Assembly: GCA_022701275.1 (NCBI GenBank)
Contig: CP031740.1
Location: forward strand, 5,159,001 to 5,223,000
DNA length: 64,000 nucleotides
DNA from: Microcoleus vaginatus PCC 9802
GTDB lineage: Bacteria; Cyanobacteriota; Cyanobacteriia; Cyanobacteriales; Microcoleaceae
Reading direction: 5' to 3'
A program made the position numbers and the translations under genes. This document shows, piece by piece, positions 1 through 9,473 of this stretch. Position 1 is the stretch's first letter; the number at the start of each line of letters is the position of its first letter. Under the pieces are notes generated by a model, which ran no database searches, was not told the DNA's origin, and worked only from the letters and a program-made list of their open reading frames with translations.

Positions 1-600
1 TTCGTTGACTCGATCGAGGAAAAGTTCAGGAGTGTTGCCGATGGGGTAAACGTTGGCTAGGAGACAGCGGTCGGGGAAACGTTCGTAAAGTTCTAAAACT
101 TTTTGATTGTAGTGAACCCACATTTTTACTGCCATTTCGGGGTTTTGCAGCAAGCTGACATCGGTTCCCCGGCGGTAAAGGGAATCGACTACTTCCCAGG
201 GCGATCGATAAACACAGATAAAATTAGCTTCGGGGAGTAAATTCAGCCAAAAATCCCAAAAAAGAGCTGTTCGCGGGTCTTTCCAACCCCAATGTTTGTG
301 AGTTTGTTGATTTTGGTCGATCGCGCGTTTAGCAATTTCCACATATTCCGCTGCTACCGGAATCGTTTTTTCAAACGTACAGCCCAGTTCATCAATACCG
401 TGCGATCGCAAAACACTTTTGTGAAACTCCACAAAATCAACATTCTCGAAATGACCCTTCACATTTCCGTCGGCCGGGCCCACTAACTTTTTGCCAATAT
501 CAACCCCGACTTTCTGAAACAAAGAAGCTGTTAAAGACGTACCGGAACGGTGCATTCCGGTAACAATAAAAACCGACGGTTTGCTGTCATTTGTACTCAC
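1..600 (-). CDS. Sulfotransferase family protein (C-terminal part outside window)
   Basis: The reading frame enters from beyond base 1 and starts at a GTG at 598-600, so only the first 200 residues are visible. The start is preceded by GGGAGAT at a good distance. The N-terminus reads STNDSKPSVFIVTGMHRSGT; the GMHRSGTS segment is the phosphate-binding loop of PAPS-dependent sulfotransferases and of the related Sulfotransfer_3 type. Further in, GHFENVDFVEFH and HWGWKDPRTALF fit the same family. It would transfer a sulfo group to a glycan or other acceptor. It is the last visible gene of a minus-strand group with a methyltransferase and the Wzt/Wzm exporter, so modification of a surface polysaccharide is the likely job (inference from context). 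Confidence 0.85.
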   Translation of the reverse strand, partial: MSTNDSKPSVFIVTGMHRSGTSLTASLFQKVGVDIGKKLVGPADGNVKGHFENVDFVEFHKSVLRSHGIDELGCTFEKTIPVAAEYVEIAKRAIDQNQQTHKHWGWKDPRTALFWDFWLNLLPEANFICVYRSPWEVVDSLYRRGTDVSLLQNPEMAVKMWVHYNQKVLELYERFPDRCLLANVYPIGNTPELFLDRVNE

Positions 601-641
601 AATTTATCTCCCTCGCCCTAATTCCACACCAAATTTACTCG

Positions 642-2141
642 CTATTCTCCCGCTAAGCCCAGGGAGCGCCTGACTTGAAACCACGCGCTTCTGATCTTCC
701 AGAACTTGCTGCTTTCCATTGCTACAACTCGACACTGCGCTTGCTCTAGTTCTTGCTTGAGATTAATTAGTTGATTTTCCGTTTTCTCCAACTCCACTTG
801 CACAGATACTAACTGATTTTGAGTTTGCTCCAATTGCGTTTGAGCTAAAACTAATTCAGTTTGAGTTTCTTCCAACTTCGTTTGAGTAATCATTAACTTA
901 CTTTGCTTTTGCTCCCCTTCTATCTTAGCCGAGGCTAACTGAGTCTCGAGTAATTTGAGTTTGGTCTGGGTAGACCCCAACAAAGACTGCGATTGCCTTT
1001 GGTTAACCAGCGATTTAACAGTGCAAGTTTCCAGAATCCATTCCAAACCATAGTTATTGATTGCTTTGACTATTAACACATCCTGCAGCGCCACCGTATT
1101 TTTTGGTAAATAACACCTCCAACCCGACTGCAAAGCCCCATCATTTTCAAAATATCCAGCCACATCAGGGCGATCGTAAAAAGGCTCGCACGTCTGTACA
1201 ACCTCGCCGTTTACCAGCACTTGCAGCTCCTTAACTCGACCGTCGAAATTCACATCAGCCACCCATCCTTCCAGATACAAATTCTCTTTATTCGTAAAAG
1301 CAGCAACATCAATATATCCTTCCGGATGATGATGTAATTTCAACTCCGAAAAATCTCTAACTAACTCATTTGTTACAACATACAAATCTTGAAACCTGCA
1401 TATGCCTTTTTGGAGGCGGTGAACAAAAGCTTTGCCTCCGCTAACTTTCTCCACACATTCTCTCACAAACTTTTCAGTTACATAAGTTGTGCCGTATTCC
1501 TCCTTATCTAAAGACTGACTTTCACTTTTAGGACTAAACAAAATACCCTTGACCGGCATTTCTGTATTAGCTGCACGCAAACACTCATCGTGAACGCTGA
1601 ACATCAAAATGCCGTTAGGAGTCAACAAATCGTACAAATTTTGTAACCAACTTGTAAAAGTTCTTTCCGGCATATGGCTGAAAAAAGAATTAGCCAGAAT
1701 GCAGTCAAACTTTCGGTCAATTAAATAATTTTCTGGTTCTCCAGTTGAGACAATACCGTTGACGCCCAGGTATTCCGTTTGAAACTTAACCGCGTTAGCA
1801 TAAATATCAGAAACCCAAATTTGTTCCTGCGACATTTCCTGAATCAAAAACCGGGTAAATCGACCGTAACCGCAGGCAAAATCTAGAAAAGAGGGGACAT
1901 TTTCAAAACTGCCAAAATGCCATTCCACAACTTGTTTAACCGTATCCAAGATGCGACGCCCGAGCGAATAATAGCGCACCAAAGCCCGATCGCGATCGTC
2001 TTTAACGTTCTTCAAGCTGAACAAATACATTTCATCGTCTTCGCAGATATTCAGTTTAAAATTTTCGGGAAACTTAGCTTGATCTTGAATAAATGCTTTG
2101 ATTACCGGATTTTCGACTAAATCTAAATTGATATCGCTCAT
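642..2141 (-). CDS. Class I SAM-dependent methyltransferase with C-terminal coiled coil
   Basis: A 499-residue protein. Residues about 85-200 form a Rossmann methyltransferase domain: FLDFACGYGRFTRFL is motif I (SAM binding), followed by IWVSDIY, FDCILANSFFSHMP and LLTPNGILMFSVHDE. A beta-rich region of unknown role lies at about 270-370. Residues about 390-480 are a coiled coil built of repeated QTxLxxTQ heptads. Such tails are frequent in methyltransferases that sit in O-antigen and capsule clusters and bind the exporter. Only 15 bases separate it from the upstream wzt-like gene, so co-transcription is likely. The methylated substrate cannot be told from sequence; a glycan terminus is plausible because Wzt proteins with C-terminal binding domains recognise capped chains. 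Confidence 0.85.
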   Translation of the reverse strand: MSDINLDLVENPVIKAFIQDQAKFPENFKLNICEDDEMYLFSLKNVKDDRDRALVRYYSLGRRILDTVKQVVEWHFGSFENVPSFLDFACGYGRFTRFLIQEMSQEQIWVSDIYANAVKFQTEYLGVNGIVSTGEPENYLIDRKFDCILANSFFSHMPERTFTSWLQNLYDLLTPNGILMFSVHDECLRAANTEMPVKGILFSPKSESQSLDKEEYGTTYVTEKFVRECVEKVSGGKAFVHRLQKGICRFQDLYVVTNELVRDFSELKLHHHPEGYIDVAAFTNKENLYLEGWVADVNFDGRVKELQVLVNGEVVQTCEPFYDRPDVAGYFENDGALQSGWRCYLPKNTVALQDVLIVKAINNYGLEWILETCTVKSLVNQRQSQSLLGSTQTKLKLLETQLASAKIEGEQKQSKLMITQTKLEETQTELVLAQTQLEQTQNQLVSVQVELEKTENQLINLKQELEQAQCRVVAMESSKFWKIRSAWFQVRRSLGLAGE

Positions 2142-2156
2142 TGTTTTTACAGAATT

Positions 2157-3569
2157 TTAGATAACCTCTGTTGACTGCTCTTTCACTGTAGAATCAGCAT
2201 TAACAACAGTTAAACACGGTTCGATCAGCAAGTCAACGATGCCGTTACCGCAGGACTCTGTACAAGACTGAACTCTAAACATCGCCACATCAACGCAGCG
2301 ATCCAGATAAGTTAAATCTCCATCAACCGTTCCCACAACCCCAGCATTCAGAAAATAAACCCCGGGATTCAGCAAACATTTAAACTGAAACTTAACTACA
2401 ATTGTCGTTCCTGCTTCCACATACCTAACTGACTGACTAGAAGCCTTCAAAGAAGCACCCGCCAACTCAAAACCGCTAATCGTTTTAATCAACATTCCAA
2501 ACCTAACCTTGGAAGTTGACCGCGAGAAAGTGACAGAGTAAGTATAAATATAATCTTGACGGCCTAGCAAGTGATTTACCACATTGCCCTTCAGCGTCTC
2601 GATGTGAGGGTTGATAATTTCCGCTCCGCGAGACGGGTACCTTACCGTATTCGACGGTATCATCCCCGGATCGTAAAATTCATCGTAATATTCCTTGGGT
2701 TTAGAGAGATGTTGCTCCGGTTTAACTTCCCTCTTTGTGCTTTCTAAATTAGCATCCTGAAGGTGGTCTTGACTTTCCTGTTTTGTCAGTTGGTTCAGAG
2801 CTCGAATATCTGACTTCAACCCCAAAACCTGATCCGGATCGGCATAAATCAGCTTTTGATACTTAGAAATTACCACCTTCGGCGTGTGAGCGAGCAGCAA
2901 TTCACCGCTATCCATTAAAATCGCCGACGTACAAAGTTGCACCACAGAAGTAGCAGCGTGAGAAACAAATAAAATTGTTCCGCCACCTTCCTGAATGCTT
3001 TGCAAGCGGGCAAAACACTTGCGTTGAAAAGCTTCGTCGCCCACCGAAAGCGCCTCGTCAACCACCAAAATATCTGGCTCGACGCTAGTCGCAACGGCAA
3101 AAGCTAGCCTGACAAACATACCGCTAGAATAAGTTTTGACTGGCTGTTCGATGAAATCCCCAATATCAGCAAAAGCAGCTATATCGTCAAACTTTTCTTC
3201 AGTTTGTTTTTGATTGAATCCCAGTAACTGAGCGTTAAAAAACACATTTTGCCGCCCGGTAAATTCCGGGTTAAACCCGCTTCCGAGTTCCAACAAAGCG
3301 GAGACTCGCCCTTTAACCTCCACGCTTCCTGCCGTAGGCGTTAGCGTCCCCACAATTATTTGCAGGAGAGTGCTTTTCCCCGAACCGTTGCGACCGACGA
3401 TTCCCAGAGTTTGTCCTTGAGGAATTTCCAGATTGATGTCGTGTAGGGCCCAAAATTCGTCAGCCAGTTTTTTGCTGGGGTAAATAATTTCCTTTAAGCG
3501 GTCTCCTGGATGATCGTACCGCTTAAAGCATTTGGAAACATTTTTTAGTGAAATTACATTTTCTGTCAT
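2157..3569 (-). CDS. wzt: Polysaccharide ABC exporter, ATP-binding protein with carbohydrate-binding tail
   Basis: A 470-residue protein. Residues 1-240 are an ABC ATPase: Walker A GRNGSGKST near residue 58, signature YSSGMFVRLAFA near 147, Walker B DILVVDEAL near 165, and a His switch in LFVSHA. Residues about 320-470 form an extra C-terminal domain, as in Wzt proteins that bind the modified end of the O-antigen or capsule chain; simpler exporters lack it. It acts on the cytoplasmic side of the inner membrane with the permease encoded just upstream (3704..4567). The 135 bases between the two genes contain a duplicated repeat. The gene symbol is given by family resemblance. Confidence 0.9.
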   Translation of the reverse strand: MTENVISLKNVSKCFKRYDHPGDRLKEIIYPSKKLADEFWALHDINLEIPQGQTLGIVGRNGSGKSTLLQIIVGTLTPTAGSVEVKGRVSALLELGSGFNPEFTGRQNVFFNAQLLGFNQKQTEEKFDDIAAFADIGDFIEQPVKTYSSGMFVRLAFAVATSVEPDILVVDEALSVGDEAFQRKCFARLQSIQEGGGTILFVSHAATSVVQLCTSAILMDSGELLLAHTPKVVISKYQKLIYADPDQVLGLKSDIRALNQLTKQESQDHLQDANLESTKREVKPEQHLSKPKEYYDEFYDPGMIPSNTVRYPSRGAEIINPHIETLKGNVVNHLLGRQDYIYTYSVTFSRSTSKVRFGMLIKTISGFELAGASLKASSQSVRYVEAGTTIVVKFQFKCLLNPGVYFLNAGVVGTVDGDLTYLDRCVDVAMFRVQSCTESCGNGIVDLLIEPCLTVVNADSTVKEQSTEVI

Positions 3570-3580
3570 TGGCGGCAGTC

Positions 3581-3712
3581 AATCGATTTTAGATTTTAGA
3601 TTTTAGATTTTAGATTGACTTGAAATCTCAAACATATTTACAGCACAATCGATTTTAGATTTTAGAATTTAGATTTTAGATTGACTGTAGATCTCAAACA
3701 AATTTACAGTAC
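3581..3712. repeat. Tandem 66-bp duplication made of TTTTAGA heptamers
   Basis: Two consecutive units, 3581-3646 and 3647-3712, start with AATCGATTTTAGATTTTAGA and end with TTTACAGCAC or TTTACAGTAC. Each contains several copies of the heptamer TTTTAGA, a short tandem repeat class typical of cyanobacterial intergenic DNA. The second unit runs over the last codons and stop of the permease gene (stop at 3704-3706), so the first unit carries a second copy of that gene end. Confidence 0.9.
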
Positions 3713-4567
3713 GTCAGCAAAAGCGGGACGCAAACGCCGGTAAACCGCCAAACCTCCACAAAATATAGCAGCAGAAATTAGCGTGGCGACACCCCATTCG
3801 CCCCAATGCTTAACTTCTCCAAGCAGTATGAGGTCTCGATAAACCTCCGCGATGGCGGCCATTGGATTTAGCCAAAATATCCACGCCCGCCACTCTTGGG
3901 GGATTATTGATGCTGGGTAGACGATCGGCGTCAAATAAAACCAAAAATTTAGAATAACACCTAATGTCTGAGGAATGTCTCGCAAAAATACAGTCAAGCC
4001 CGCTGTCAAATATCCCAAACCAGCAGTTATCAGCAACTGAGGCACCCACACCAGCGGCAGCAAGCATAAAGTAGCGTTGAGCTTTTGCGACGACACTACT
4101 ACTATCACAATCAAAGCTGCTAAACCCAGAGAACTTTCAATAAAAGCTGTAAAAATCGGCACTAGCGGCAGCAAACCGAGAGGAAATACCACTTTTTTCA
4201 CTAAATTCGGCTGCCCCACCACCGATACTCCCGACTTGATCAAACCGCTGGTGAAGGCACTCCAAGGCAACAAACCTGCAAACAGCCAGACTCCAAATGT
4301 AATGTCGCTGTTTTCCGGGAAGCCTGCAAGGCTGAGCTTTACCTTGAGGACGATCGAAAATACGTATGTGTAAATCACCAATTGCGATAGCTGATTCAGC
4401 AGCGGCCACAAATTGCCCAGAATCGAGCCTTTGTATTGAGCTTCCAAGTCCCGGCGCACCAATGTTGCCAGCAGATTCAGCTTGGCCCACCGCCCGGGCG
4501 TACTTGCCTGCCGCCGCCGGCCCAGCCTTCGGGCCTTTTGGGCAACTTCTTTCACAGTTCTCTGCAA
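3704..4567 (-). CDS. wzm: Polysaccharide ABC exporter, permease (ABC-2 type)
   Basis: A 287-residue membrane protein with about six hydrophobic segments. After a basic N-terminus comes LVRRDLEAQYKGSILGNLWPLLNQL, and near the C-terminus NFWFYLTPIVYP and WRAWIFWLNPMAAIAEVYRDL, all typical of the Wzm/TagG/KpsM group of ABC-2 permeases. It forms the pore for export of an undecaprenyl-linked polysaccharide, powered by the ATPase at 2157..3569. The frame opens with TTG at 4567 behind GAGGG; a GTG at 4555 is an alternative start. The gene end lies inside a duplicated 66-bp repeat. It is probably the first gene of the operon. Confidence 0.88.
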   Translation of the reverse strand: MQRTVKEVAQKARRLGRRRQASTPGRWAKLNLLATLVRRDLEAQYKGSILGNLWPLLNQLSQLVIYTYVFSIVLKVKLSLAGFPENSDITFGVWLFAGLLPWSAFTSGLIKSGVSVVGQPNLVKKVVFPLGLLPLVPIFTAFIESSLGLAALIVIVVVSSQKLNATLCLLPLVWVPQLLITAGLGYLTAGLTVFLRDIPQTLGVILNFWFYLTPIVYPASIIPQEWRAWIFWLNPMAAIAEVYRDLILLGEVKHWGEWGVATLISAAIFCGGLAVYRRLRPAFADVL

Positions 4568-4736
4568 TTTTTTCGCCCTCGTTCACTACCTTCACACCTA
4601 AATCAACTCAAGCTACAATTGTGCAGCTTTTGTTAAACCGCAATTATTCCACAGCCCCGCCGCTTTGATCAAGGATCTGCCACCCTAGCTTCGGCTTCTT
4701 CTTTCTTTCTTCTTTCCTCTTCCTTGGGAGGTTATT

Positions 4737-5276
4737 TTAGCCGCTCGCCGATCGAACTGCCGAACCGATCGCTAGTTTTTGCTCGTCGTCGTAGCCCCAC
4801 CGCTGGAAAAATTTTTCATACTTGCCGTTGGCACTCTGCAAACTTTCTAGCATTTGCGACGCTAAAGTTTGACAGGCTGGCATTTGCAGGATTTGAATTA
4901 AATTGCGCGATCGCTCCTGCACTCTAGCAGAATCGGCCGCCATTTCCTCCTTTTGCTGGCGCGAATGATGCACAACCATTGCCGCCGACATCGCCAAATT
5001 TTTCACCAGCAGTTCTGCTACGATCTCAGGAGCCGATCGCAGCGCCTCGACTACTCCGGGTGACGGGTGATCTGCCTCCTGTCGATCATCCGTTAGATAG
5101 GTGACAAAAAAACCCCTAGCACCGTTCTGTGTTTTCACCAGAGATGTAACAGCTTGCTGGATGTCGGCTTGTAAAAGTCGATTAGCCTCCATGAACGACA
5201 GTAAAGATTGAGTCAGCTCGATCGCCCCCTCAAAAGTTATGCTTTCCGATGCTAATAAAGAAGAGGGAATACTCAT
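4737..5276 (-). CDS. Conserved hypothetical protein, cyanobacterial
   Basis: A 179-residue soluble protein that I do not recognise functionally. It begins MSIPSSLLASESITF and is mostly alpha-helical, with a central segment rich in Ser, Ala and Glu (MVVHHSRQQKEEMAADSARVQERS) and a C-terminus containing KYEKFFQRWGYDDEQ. The ATG at 5274-5276 is preferred; the frame stays open 48 bases further upstream, but that extension ([16 protein letters not shown]) looks like leader DNA. No strong ribosome binding site is visible. It is divergent from ruvB, with 74 bases between the starts, so the two probably share a promoter region. Confidence 0.7.
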   Translation of the reverse strand: MSIPSSLLASESITFEGAIELTQSLLSFMEANRLLQADIQQAVTSLVKTQNGARGFFVTYLTDDRQEADHPSPGVVEALRSAPEIVAELLVKNLAMSAAMVVHHSRQQKEEMAADSARVQERSRNLIQILQMPACQTLASQMLESLQSANGKYEKFFQRWGYDDEQKLAIGSAVRSASG

Positions 5277-5350
5277 AACGAACTCAATAATTTTAAAGAT
5301 TCTGCTAACAACAATTGTAAACACTTCCCGCTGCCCGATCGCAAATAAAT

Positions 5351-6439
5351 ATGGCTATTATCTCCTCCAAACAACAGCCCCCCGACCCAAATCTACCTGA
5401 AGACATAGCCCCGGCCCGTCGCAAAAAAGTCGCCAAACCCGAGGCGGAATCGCTGCTAGAATCGCAAGAACTACCCGACGAAATCAACAGCAAACAAGAC
5501 GACAAAATCCGACCCCAGCGCTTAGCTGAATACATCGGGCAAAAAGACTTGAGAGAAGTTTTGGCGATCGCAATTGCAGCCGCCAAATCTCGCGGCGAAC
5601 CTATGGATCACCTGTTACTCTACGGGCCTCCAGGGTTAGGAAAAACCACAATGTCGCTAATTTTAGCAGCAGAAATGGAAGTTGAATGCAAAATCACCAC
5701 CGCCCCAGCTTTAGAAAAACCGCGAGATATTGTCGGATTGCTGATCAACCTCAAAGCAGGCGACGTGCTGTTTATCGACGAAATTCACCGCTTATCTAAA
5801 GTTACAGAAGAAATCCTCTATCCGGCAATGGAAGACTGCCGCTTAGATATTACGATCGGTCAAGGCAAAAGCGCCAAAATCCGCAGCATTCCCCTGAAAC
5901 CATTTACCTTAGTAGGAGCAACCACAAAAGTCGGATCGCTGACATCTCCATTGCGCGATCGCTTCGGCTTAATCCAAAGATTGCGCTACTACGAAATAGA
6001 CGAACTGAGTCTAATTGTCCAAAGAACCGCCCAAGTTCTCGACACTAAAATCACCCCTGAAGGAGCCATAGAGATTGCCCGCAGAGCTCGCGGAACGCCC
6101 CGGATCGCTAACCGTTTGCTGCGGCGAGTTAGAGACTACAGCGAAGTCAAAAACTTAAAGCCAATTGATGCCGAAGTGGCCTCACTAGCCCTGGAATTAT
6201 TCAACGTCGATCCGCTGGGTTTAGATTGGACAGATCGACGGATTTTGACAGCAATGATTGAGAACTTTAACGGTGGTCCGGTGGGTTTAGAAACTCTCGC
6301 AGCTTCGACAGGAGAAGATACTCAAACCATTGAGGATGTATACGAACCGTACTTAATGCAAATCGGATTTTTGCAGCGGACAAGTCGGGGCAGAATGGTA
6401 ACTCTTGCTGCTAGAAAACATTTGGGTTTTATGGAATAA
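5351..6439 (+). CDS. ruvB: Holliday junction branch migration helicase RuvB
   Basis: A 362-residue AAA+ ATPase. Walker A is GPPGLGKTT (about residue 89), Walker [10 protein letters not shown] (about 138), sensor 1 lies in [20 protein letters not shown], and the C-terminal winged helix includes [28 protein letters not shown]. The hexameric ring pumps DNA through RuvA-bound Holliday junctions during recombinational repair. The first 45 residues ([20 protein letters not shown] and following) are a charged extension not present in E. coli RuvB but usual in cyanobacteria. No ruvA or ruvC lies nearby, as is common in cyanobacteria. A Uma2 gene follows after 12 bases, so the two are probably co-transcribed. 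Confidence 0.96.
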   Translation: MAIISSKQQPPDPNLPEDIAPARRKKVAKPEAESLLESQELPDEINSKQDDKIRPQRLAEYIGQKDLREVLAIAIAAAKSRGEPMDHLLLYGPPGLGKTTMSLILAAEMEVECKITTAPALEKPRDIVGLLINLKAGDVLFIDEIHRLSKVTEEILYPAMEDCRLDITIGQGKSAKIRSIPLKPFTLVGATTKVGSLTSPLRDRFGLIQRLRYYEIDELSLIVQRTAQVLDTKITPEGAIEIARRARGTPRIANRLLRRVRDYSEVKNLKPIDAEVASLALELFNVDPLGLDWTDRRILTAMIENFNGGPVGLETLAASTGEDTQTIEDVYEPYLMQIGFLQRTSRGRMVTLAARKHLGFME

Positions 6440-6451
6440 AAGGAGTAAAAA

Positions 6452-7015
6452 ATGGTACAAATACAAACAAGAACACTAACTTTGTCCGAGTTTTTACAAC
6501 TTCCCGAAACCGAACCAGCTAGCGAATATGTCAACGGTCAAATCGTCCAAAAACCTATGCCACAAGGAAAACACAGCAAATTACAGGGAAAGCTAGTCAC
6601 TACAATTAACGAGGTAGTCGAACCGAGAAAAATTGCCCTAGCCTTTCCTGAATTGCGGTGTACTTTTGACGGCAGATCGACCGTGCCAGATGTCACAGTA
6701 TTTACTTGGGAAAGAATACCAGTTGATGAAAATGGGGATGTTGCTAATGTATTTGAAACTTACCCAGATTGGACAATTGAAATTCTGTCTCCAGGCCAGA
6801 GTCAAACTAAAGTAACTGGGAATATTTTACACGGTCTGAAAAACGGCACTCAAATGGGTTGGCTGATCGATCCGATGGTGCGCTCGATCTTAATTTATCC
6901 CCCTGGAAAGCAACCAGAAATTTTAGCAAAACCCGAAGAAGTGTTGCCCGTTCCAGATTGGGCAGCAGAATTGCGGCTGACGGTAGGAGATTTGTTTGGG
7001 TGGTTGAAACTATAG
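6452..7015 (+). CDS. Uma2 family protein (DUF820, predicted PD-(D/E)XK nuclease fold)
   Basis: A 187-residue protein. It begins MVQIQTRTLTLSEFLQLPETEPASEYVNGQIVQK; the segments PELRCTFDGRSTVPDVTVF, DWTIEILSPGQSQ and GTQMGWLIDP are the conserved core of the Uma2/DUF820 family, which is highly expanded in cyanobacteria and is predicted to have a restriction-endonuclease-like fold. The PDV, EILSP and GWLID elements supply the predicted acidic and polar active-site residues. The biological role of the family is not established. A strong AAGGAG precedes the ATG by six bases. The gene lies directly after ruvB. Confidence 0.9.
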   Translation: MVQIQTRTLTLSEFLQLPETEPASEYVNGQIVQKPMPQGKHSKLQGKLVTTINEVVEPRKIALAFPELRCTFDGRSTVPDVTVFTWERIPVDENGDVANVFETYPDWTIEILSPGQSQTKVTGNILHGLKNGTQMGWLIDPMVRSILIYPPGKQPEILAKPEEVLPVPDWAAELRLTVGDLFGWLKL

Positions 7016-7054
7016 CCGAAGTCAGTTGCCAGTTGACAGTTGTTACCAATTCCC

Positions 7055-7113
7055 AATTACTAATTACTAATTACTAATTCCAATTTCCAATTCCAAATTC
7101 CAAATTCCAAATT
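7055..7113. repeat. Heptamer repeats (AATTACT then AATTCCA types)
   Basis: Three AATTACT units run from 7055 to 7075, followed by several imperfect AATTCCA/AATTCCAA units up to just before the recN start. This is the STRR class of 7-bp periodic repeats. Confidence 0.85.
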
Positions 7114-7117
7114 CCCC

Positions 7118-8872
7118 ATGTTAATATCCCTTAGAATAGAAAACTTTGCCTTAATTGACTGCCTGGATCTAGATTTTGGCCCGAGTTTGAACGTATTTAC
7201 AGGGGAAACCGGCGCCGGCAAATCGATTATTCTAGATGCGATCGATGCAGTTTTGGGCGGGAAAGTCGATCGCCGATCAATTCGCACCGGAGCAGCGCGG
7301 GCAATATTGGAAGCTACCTTTGAATTGGACAAAGCCGCAGCTTTGTGGCTGGGCGAGCAAGAAATCGAACCCATAGACGGAAATTTAGCCGTTTGCAGCC
7401 GGGAAATTAACGCATCAAGCGGTGCTCTACGCACCAGATCGCGCTTGAACGGAATTCTCGTCAACCGCCAGTTAATGGATCAACTGCGCGATCGGCTGGT
7501 CGAAATTACCGCCCAAGGCCAAACCGTCCACCTCGGACAAGAAACCCTCCAGCGAGAATGGCTTGATTTATACGGCGGCAAAAAGCTTACTGAAGCGCGA
7601 TCGATAATCGCCTCCGCGTGGCTGGGAGCCAACAACGCCAAAACAGCCCTCAAACGCAGGCGTCAGTCGGAACAGCAGCGACTGCAAAGACTTGATTTGT
7701 TAGAATACCAAGTCCGAGAACTCGGGGAAGCCCACATCGAAGACGCCGACGAACTCGAACAGCTAGAACAAGAATCAATCCGGCTGGGCCACGTCGTCGA
7801 ATTGCAGCAGCAGAGTTACCAAGTCCACCAAGCCCTGTACCAAAACGACGGCGACAGCGCATCAGCCGCCGACTTGTTGAGCAAAGCCGAAGTAATTTTA
7901 AGCGACATGGCGGTTTACGATGTGCAGTTGCAACCAATCCTAGAAATGGTCAGCGATGCTTTAGCTCAAGCCACAGAAGCCAGCAGGCAAATTAGCAGCT
8001 ACGGCGAACAATTAGAAGCAGATCCCGAAAGACTCGAAGAAGTAGAAGATCGGATTCGCGAACTCAAACAAATTTGCCGCAAATACGGGCCGCTCAAAGA
8101 AGCGATCGCCTACTACCAAAGCATCCAAAACGAACTAAACGAACTTTTAGAAGGAGGCGAGTCAATGGAGGCTTTAGAACTCGCATATCAGAACGCTTTA
8201 GAGCAATTAAAAGACGCTTGCAGCCACCTCACCACCCTGCGACGCGAAGCAGCCCTCAAACTAGAAACGCACCTCGTAGGAGAACTTAAGCCATTAGCAA
8301 TGGAAAAAGTGCAATTTCAAGTCGAGATCTCCCCTTGTACCCCAACCGCTACCGGTGCCGACCAAATCGCCTTTTGTTTCAGCCCCAATCCGGGCGAACC
8401 TTTGCAACCTCTGGGCGCGATCGCCTCCGGGGGAGAAATGAGCCGCTTTCTACTCGCCATCAAAGCCTGTTTTTCCCAAATAGAAAGTGCTGGTACGCTG
8501 ATTTTTGACGAAATCGACGCCGGAGTCTCCGGGAGAGTCGCCGGGGCGATCGCCAAAAAACTCTACCAACTTTCCGACAAACACCAAGTTCTCTGCGTCA
8601 CCCACCAGCCGCTGATCGCCGCGATGGCTGATTTTCATTTTCGCGTCAACAAACAGACGATCGAAGCAGAACCAAGTATCGACGAACCCGCAGCCCACTC
8701 CGAACCAATGGAACGCACAGTAGTCAGAGTTGCCGCCCTCAACAGTGAGCAGCGGCGCGAAGAACTGGCCCAACTCGCCAGCGGCCGCTCAGCAACAGAA
8801 GCCATCGCCTTCGCCGAATCCCTGCTTGTCGAAGCCGCCGGATTGCGCCAAACTCAGTCTGCCAAACCCTAA
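7118..8872 (+). CDS. recN: DNA repair protein RecN
   Basis: A 584-residue SMC-like ATPase for double-strand break repair. The N-terminus MLISLRIENFALIDCLDLDF and the Walker A GETGAGKSIILDAI (about residue 29) are typical. A long coiled-coil region spans about 160-370. The C-terminal half carries the ABC signature SGGEMSRFLLAIK (about 438), Walker B TLIFDEIDAGVSG (about 460) and the H-loop LCVTHQPLIAA. Length matches other cyanobacterial RecN proteins. The start is the first ATG after a block of heptamer repeats, and there is no obvious ribosome binding site, so translation may be weak or the true leader may be unusual. Confidence 0.95.
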   Translation: MLISLRIENFALIDCLDLDFGPSLNVFTGETGAGKSIILDAIDAVLGGKVDRRSIRTGAARAILEATFELDKAAALWLGEQEIEPIDGNLAVCSREINASSGALRTRSRLNGILVNRQLMDQLRDRLVEITAQGQTVHLGQETLQREWLDLYGGKKLTEARSIIASAWLGANNAKTALKRRRQSEQQRLQRLDLLEYQVRELGEAHIEDADELEQLEQESIRLGHVVELQQQSYQVHQALYQNDGDSASAADLLSKAEVILSDMAVYDVQLQPILEMVSDALAQATEASRQISSYGEQLEADPERLEEVEDRIRELKQICRKYGPLKEAIAYYQSIQNELNELLEGGESMEALELAYQNALEQLKDACSHLTTLRREAALKLETHLVGELKPLAMEKVQFQVEISPCTPTATGADQIAFCFSPNPGEPLQPLGAIASGGEMSRFLLAIKACFSQIESAGTLIFDEIDAGVSGRVAGAIAKKLYQLSDKHQVLCVTHQPLIAAMADFHFRVNKQTIEAEPSIDEPAAHSEPMERTVVRVAALNSEQRREELAQLASGRSATEAIAFAESLLVEAAGLRQTQSAKP

Positions 8873-9473
8873 GCAGACCCTCAAGCCGATCGTGGGGTCA
8901 AAAGGCGGAGTTTTTCCGATCCGGAGGTTACACTAAAAATGGCAACCGCAAGTTTTACAAAAAAAGCTGAAAGCCCCGTGAGTTTAGTTACGGGATGAAA
9001 GCTAAGAGCAGCAAAATTGAGAGAAATTCTAGTTAAAAACCACAATTGTGTAGAGAAGGGCACACATCACTAGCAACTGGTGGTGTCACAATTGCCGATA
9101 GTCCTACAATGCCATCCCTCTTTCAGCAGTGCTCCCAGCAGTACGCATTCATGTTCATGCAGGCGATCGGCTCAAAGATCGGCAGAACTTACTTAAACCA
9201 GGCACACACAATGTCAAAATCAGTTAATAAACCATTTAAACAGGATTTGCATTCTATAACAAGAGTGCAGCAATGCCACAGCAGCGTTACCGTCGCACCA
9301 GCAGTTCACCAGCAACCCCAACTGGATTACCCTTTGCCTGTGGCCGGAGTTCTGTAAACTGGGAAATACTTTCACACATAATTGAGTTTTGTGCGACAGG
9401 TAACTCACTAATGAACTTGCCCGCTCTCCTAGCTTAGAGACTAACCCTTACGCTTAAGATTCTGTAAAGGTCT
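8873..9473. other. Intergenic region, 601 bp
   Basis: This is the stretch between recN and the adenylate cyclase gene. A short hairpin, CCCGT at 8975-8979 with ACGGG at 8990-8994, resembles the end hairpins of IS200/IS605 elements, but no tnpA or tnpB is present. The rest probably holds the leader and promoter of the cyclase gene; no convincing -35/-10 pair could be fixed. Confidence 0.5.

Noticed and set aside
4366..4668. Plus-strand open frame of 100 codons
   Set aside because: It lies entirely opposite the wzm permease gene and its leader; composition is that of an antisense shadow.
9046..9357. 103-codon plus-strand frame between recN and the cyclase gene
   Set aside because: It has no ribosome binding site, low-complexity Gln/Ser/His composition and no domain; it looks like leader DNA.
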